Source: Hofstenia miamia (Eukaryota > Xenacoelomorpha > Acoela > Hofsteniidae). From it: 64,000 nucleotides of DNA. The stretch covers positions 25,596 to 89,595 of the forward strand of contig CABFPE010000045.1 of assembly GCA_900660155.1 (NCBI GenBank), written 5' to 3'. Both the position numbers and the translations under genes were made by a program. Of this stretch, positions 60,911 through 64,000 are shown piece by piece. Positions within the stretch are counted from its first letter, which is position 1. Every line of letters starts with the position of its first letter. The notes under the pieces are model-generated. The model was not told where the DNA came from and ran no database searches. It saw nothing but the letters and a program-made list of their open reading frames with translations.

Positions 60911-62437
60911 TGGGCCCTAGCCCCCATTTGTGCTGCAGGCGTTCACCAATCAAACGGTGCCGGTTTCCAATAAGTGGTAACCAGTACTGATATCTACCAA
61001 TTACTGATTAGACATGTTGACTGGCTAATTGAGCGTTTTATTACCGGTCTAATTACTAAAAATATCTTATATTTTTGGGAAATTATTCAGAAAAATTGCA
61101 AAAAACGAGCTTCTTTTTTATATAACAAATAACTTTTCATTCAACAAGACTGTATTATAATTCACGAATAATAATTGTAGGTAATTGTACTTTTGAAAGT
61201 TAATCTTTTTATATTTCCGCGCGAAATTTTAATGGAATTTCTAAATAGCATTGATTTCAAAATTGCAAATCCGCTCTGCTCTATTCTATTTTTTCAACTG
61301 AAATATGTAGTTGTATTTCAAATCTCTAAATACTTTATGTTCTTTCCACCGGGTGGATTTTGCCGCCCATACACCAGTGGCTAACTGGTGGTCCACCAGT
61401 GGTTAATTGGTGGGCCACTGGTGGCAAAAGTACGATTTCAGCATAAGAGCAATGTCTCAAATGTAACAATAGCAAACTTTTATATTGATAGAGCTTAAAC
61501 ATTGCAGTTTAAACTAACACAAACCCAACAAAGGGTTGAGGGCAATGCTAGCAAGCTTACCATTTAAATTAATTTTAATTTGGGAATGGAAAATCTAAGG
61601 AATTTTTGTATAAGCAATAAAACCAAACATACAAAAATGCCTAATTTAAATTTAAATTTAAATTTCTGAAGAAATTGCAATTTTTAAACATTATTTTTTC
61701 AATAATTAAAAATAACTTTTGCCCAATTTTAAATACTCTTGTAGACATGAATTTCAAGGTCCGCGAATAATCGGGAATAAATTATTTTGAAATTTCATTC
61801 TGCACACATATCTTATAATTTTTGCTAACAGAAAATTGCAAAAAAAGCTCTTCACAATGAATTTTATATATATTTATGAAATCTAAGAAGCATAATAGTC
61901 AATACTATTTTACTTCAAGCATTAGCTCATATATTATTTATGATTAAAAGTAAATCAGATCTCACTAGTGGTCTGCCAGTGGTCCGCTAGTGGCTATGAG
62001 TGGCTGCAATTGCTACTACTGTCACTACTTCTCCACCAGTGGTCCATGGGTGGCTATGAGTCGCTGTAATTGCCACTCCTGCCACTGCTTTCCCACCAGT
62101 GGTGGTTACATGGATTATTAATAGTTTTTTATACAAATTTAAAAAACGTACATTTGTTATTTTTGTTTATTGATATTTTACACAATGCAAGGCAATTAAA
62201 TAATTTCATTGCGATAACAAATTGCATATATTTTCAAAAAAGGCTACTATAATATAACTAATAGGTAAAAATAAATAAAAATACAATGAATGTAATTTTT
62301 TCAACAAATTTGTTGTTTATAGTTTGACATGTATTGAAAAAATTGACAAATCACCGGTTAAACGGCCGATAAATGGCGAGTGCTTGACTCATCCGGTTAC
62401 CAATAAAAATTTCCGAGCCGTTGCAGCACTGGGCCCT
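60911..62437. mobile_element. Inverted-repeat element with GGGCCC ends
   Basis: Left end GGGCCCTAGCCCCCATTTGT and right end GCAGCACTGGGCCC. In the same order from each end come GTGCTGCA, AACGG and TGGTAACC, so the arms are imperfect inverted repeats. TATAT lies directly outside both ends. A second, motif-array element lies inside. No transposase visible. Confidence 0.6.
61346..62105. repeat. Element flanked by CCACCAGTGG / CCACTGGTGG arrays
   Basis: Left array (61,346-61,430) and right array (61,960-62,105) each hold several copies of the near-palindromic ACCAGTGG / CCACTGGT, with the right one also carrying two tandem units containing GGCTATGAGT(G/C)GCTG. The interior is AT-rich and non-coding. 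Probably a nested MITE with transposase-binding-like clusters. Confidence 0.6.
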
Positions 62438-62526
62438 ATATACACATATGATAATATAATAGAAAAGTCGGCGATATATCGGAATGGACTACTCTGATTT
62501 TTTCAATTTTTTTTACATCACTATAT

Positions 62527-63455
62527 GCAGTTTTTTGTGCTGATTTCAAATCTGAAAAAAATTTTCCGAACCATTCATTATTTCAAAAGTTATTAAACTT
62601 TTAAATATCGCCTGTCCCTTCATGTTTCTATAGTGATTAAGAAAAGATGGCGGCGGTAAATAGAAAATTCATTTGAAATCGTGGGTTTTAATACATTGCA
62701 AACAGGAATGTTAAATGATTGATAGCAAATAATTGAAAAAATATCAAATAGACACCTTTTTAATTAAATAATTTTATATGTGAATTAATAATTGTTTTGA
62801 TTGAAATGACCAGCAATTCAATGACTGTAAACATGGAATTTCAAACCACGAATATTTTCTGAACAAACATTTTCATTAATTGATATAATGATTCAAGTTA
62901 ACTTAATTAACTAGATAAAAGCACTACGTGTTTGATTTCAAGAGATGCCAATAATTTATAATATGGAGAACGCCAATTATATTATAGTCTAAAAAAATTA
63001 ATAAATGTTAAATATCCTTGCAAATATCAAACGGAATTTACCATGCAATTTGTGCCATTTAGTAAGGCATTTTGAATGAATTATTCTTAGTGCTACTTTA
63101 TTTGAAACTGTAAAACTATGTTAAATAAAGAGAAAATGTAAAATTGAAGTTACAAATATACCGAGTTAGTATAAAATAGAAATGTAATCTAAGACCGAAG
63201 CTATAAGTTTACCTTTTAAGGTTTTCCAAAAATACATACAAGGATAATCAAAGAAATTGCTCTTTTCTTTATTATTCCAAGAATCCAAGTTACGATAATG
63301 TATCATTGCTAAATTACATATGTATGTTACATTAATACTGCAATATGATTGGCTGATAGAGATGTATATGATATATTAAAAATATTAATAACTTTTAAAC
63401 TAATAAAGGGTTCGGAAAAATTTTTTTAGATTTGAAATCAGCATCAAAAACTGCA
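62527..63455. mobile_element. MITE-like palindromic element, GCAGTTTTTTGTGCTGATTT ends
   Basis: The left arm 62,527-62,600 and right arm 63,388-63,455 are inverted copies: GATTTCAAATCTG then TTTTCCGAACC and AAAAGTTATTAA. The interior is AT-rich and shows no ORF. Confidence 0.7.
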
Positions 63456-64000
63456 TTAATATTAATGCATATAACAACAATCTTATTCTGATGATGCTTG
63501 TCAATGAGATCAAGACAAGCTCTTCAACATGGCTACGCAGTTCATCAAAGACATCACAGAATGGAATAGTGTCTTTGTATTTAAACGTTGACATTTCATC
63601 AGGGAATGAATTTCTTGTTTCCAATGTTAGTCCTCAATTCAACAATAATATATTCTATACTTACTTTGAATATCAATATTTAAAATTCGGTCATATAAAA
63701 CTTAAAGAATTCGATAAATAGCTATACACATTTTCAAAGCGCAATCTTTCAATGATTATTTCCTAATTCAAATCATGTTATTACTTGATTCTTGAATGTT
63801 GTTTTAAGCAAACAATTTATGATTTGTATATGTGCATAGACATAAATTCATGCAATTAAGAATGAAATTCATATACAGTATTAAAAAATATTTGGGCAAG
63901 CACTGCTTGCCTTGTTTACACGGACGAGCCGCCTATGATTATCACTAACCTTGCTCATTCGATTTGGCAAGGCAGTTAACCATTGAGAACGAATATTATC
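63456..64000. other. Right edge of the window
   Basis: A minus-strand frame (63,624-63,490: FPDEMSTFKYKDTIPFCDVF) looks composition-wise like coding sequence but matches no family I recognise. At 63,895-63,911 a hairpin GGCAAGCACTGCTTGCC is followed by other GGCAAG motifs, perhaps the start of an element running out of the window. Confidence 0.3.

Overview
This is AT-rich nuclear DNA from an animal, probably an invertebrate. The evidence is one spliced, vertebrate-like host gene with seven coding exons and introns of 77 bp to 6.1 kb, set in a dense graveyard of DNA transposons, LINEs and Penelope-like elements. I cannot fix the phylum from sequence alone; an AT-rich tunicate, cnidarian or flatworm would all fit. 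A 1,000-N gap (53,370-54,369) and single Ns (2,304, 2,649, 4,054) mark assembly joins.

The host gene (6,261-19,896, + strand) encodes a 538-residue AHCYL/IRBIT-type S-adenosylhomocysteine hydrolase-like protein. It has the serine-rich regulatory N-terminus, a candidate PP1-docking motif, a [11 protein letters not shown] site and the C-terminal PNYYRY. Two positions that serve catalysis in true SAH hydrolase are replaced, so a regulatory role is more likely than an enzymatic one. One intron appears to be GC-AG.

Upstream (1-4,740) lie a Tc1 transposase remnant, a clean hAT-type MITE with an 8-bp target duplication, and three short elements built from alternating copies of a 12-16-bp motif beside (TA)n tracts. 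The gene's introns hold a mariner relic, and a 2.4-kb inverted-repeat element whose empty site survives in a second copy of the surrounding repeat downstream. From 20 to 37 kb there are decayed pogo/Tigger, hAT, piggyBac and Penelope remnants, including a four-level nest (23,001-26,015).

The most striking structure is a 12.7-kb near-palindrome (39,521-52,186). Its ends begin AGTAG and its arms mirror each other over kilobases, although they have diverged. The arms carry internal tandem repeats and mirrored copies, one open and one partial, of a small ORF of unknown family. A CR1/L2-like LINE with an SGNH-esterase ORF1 sits inside the left arm. A second element with related ends (53,323-55,024), flanked by a 6-bp duplication, sits inside a Penelope-like element, and its interior is mostly hidden by the assembly gap. 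The terminal features recall Polinton-type elements, but no Polinton gene is visible, so the family is open. The remaining right side (55-64 kb) holds LINE remnants and several palindromic MITEs, some nested.
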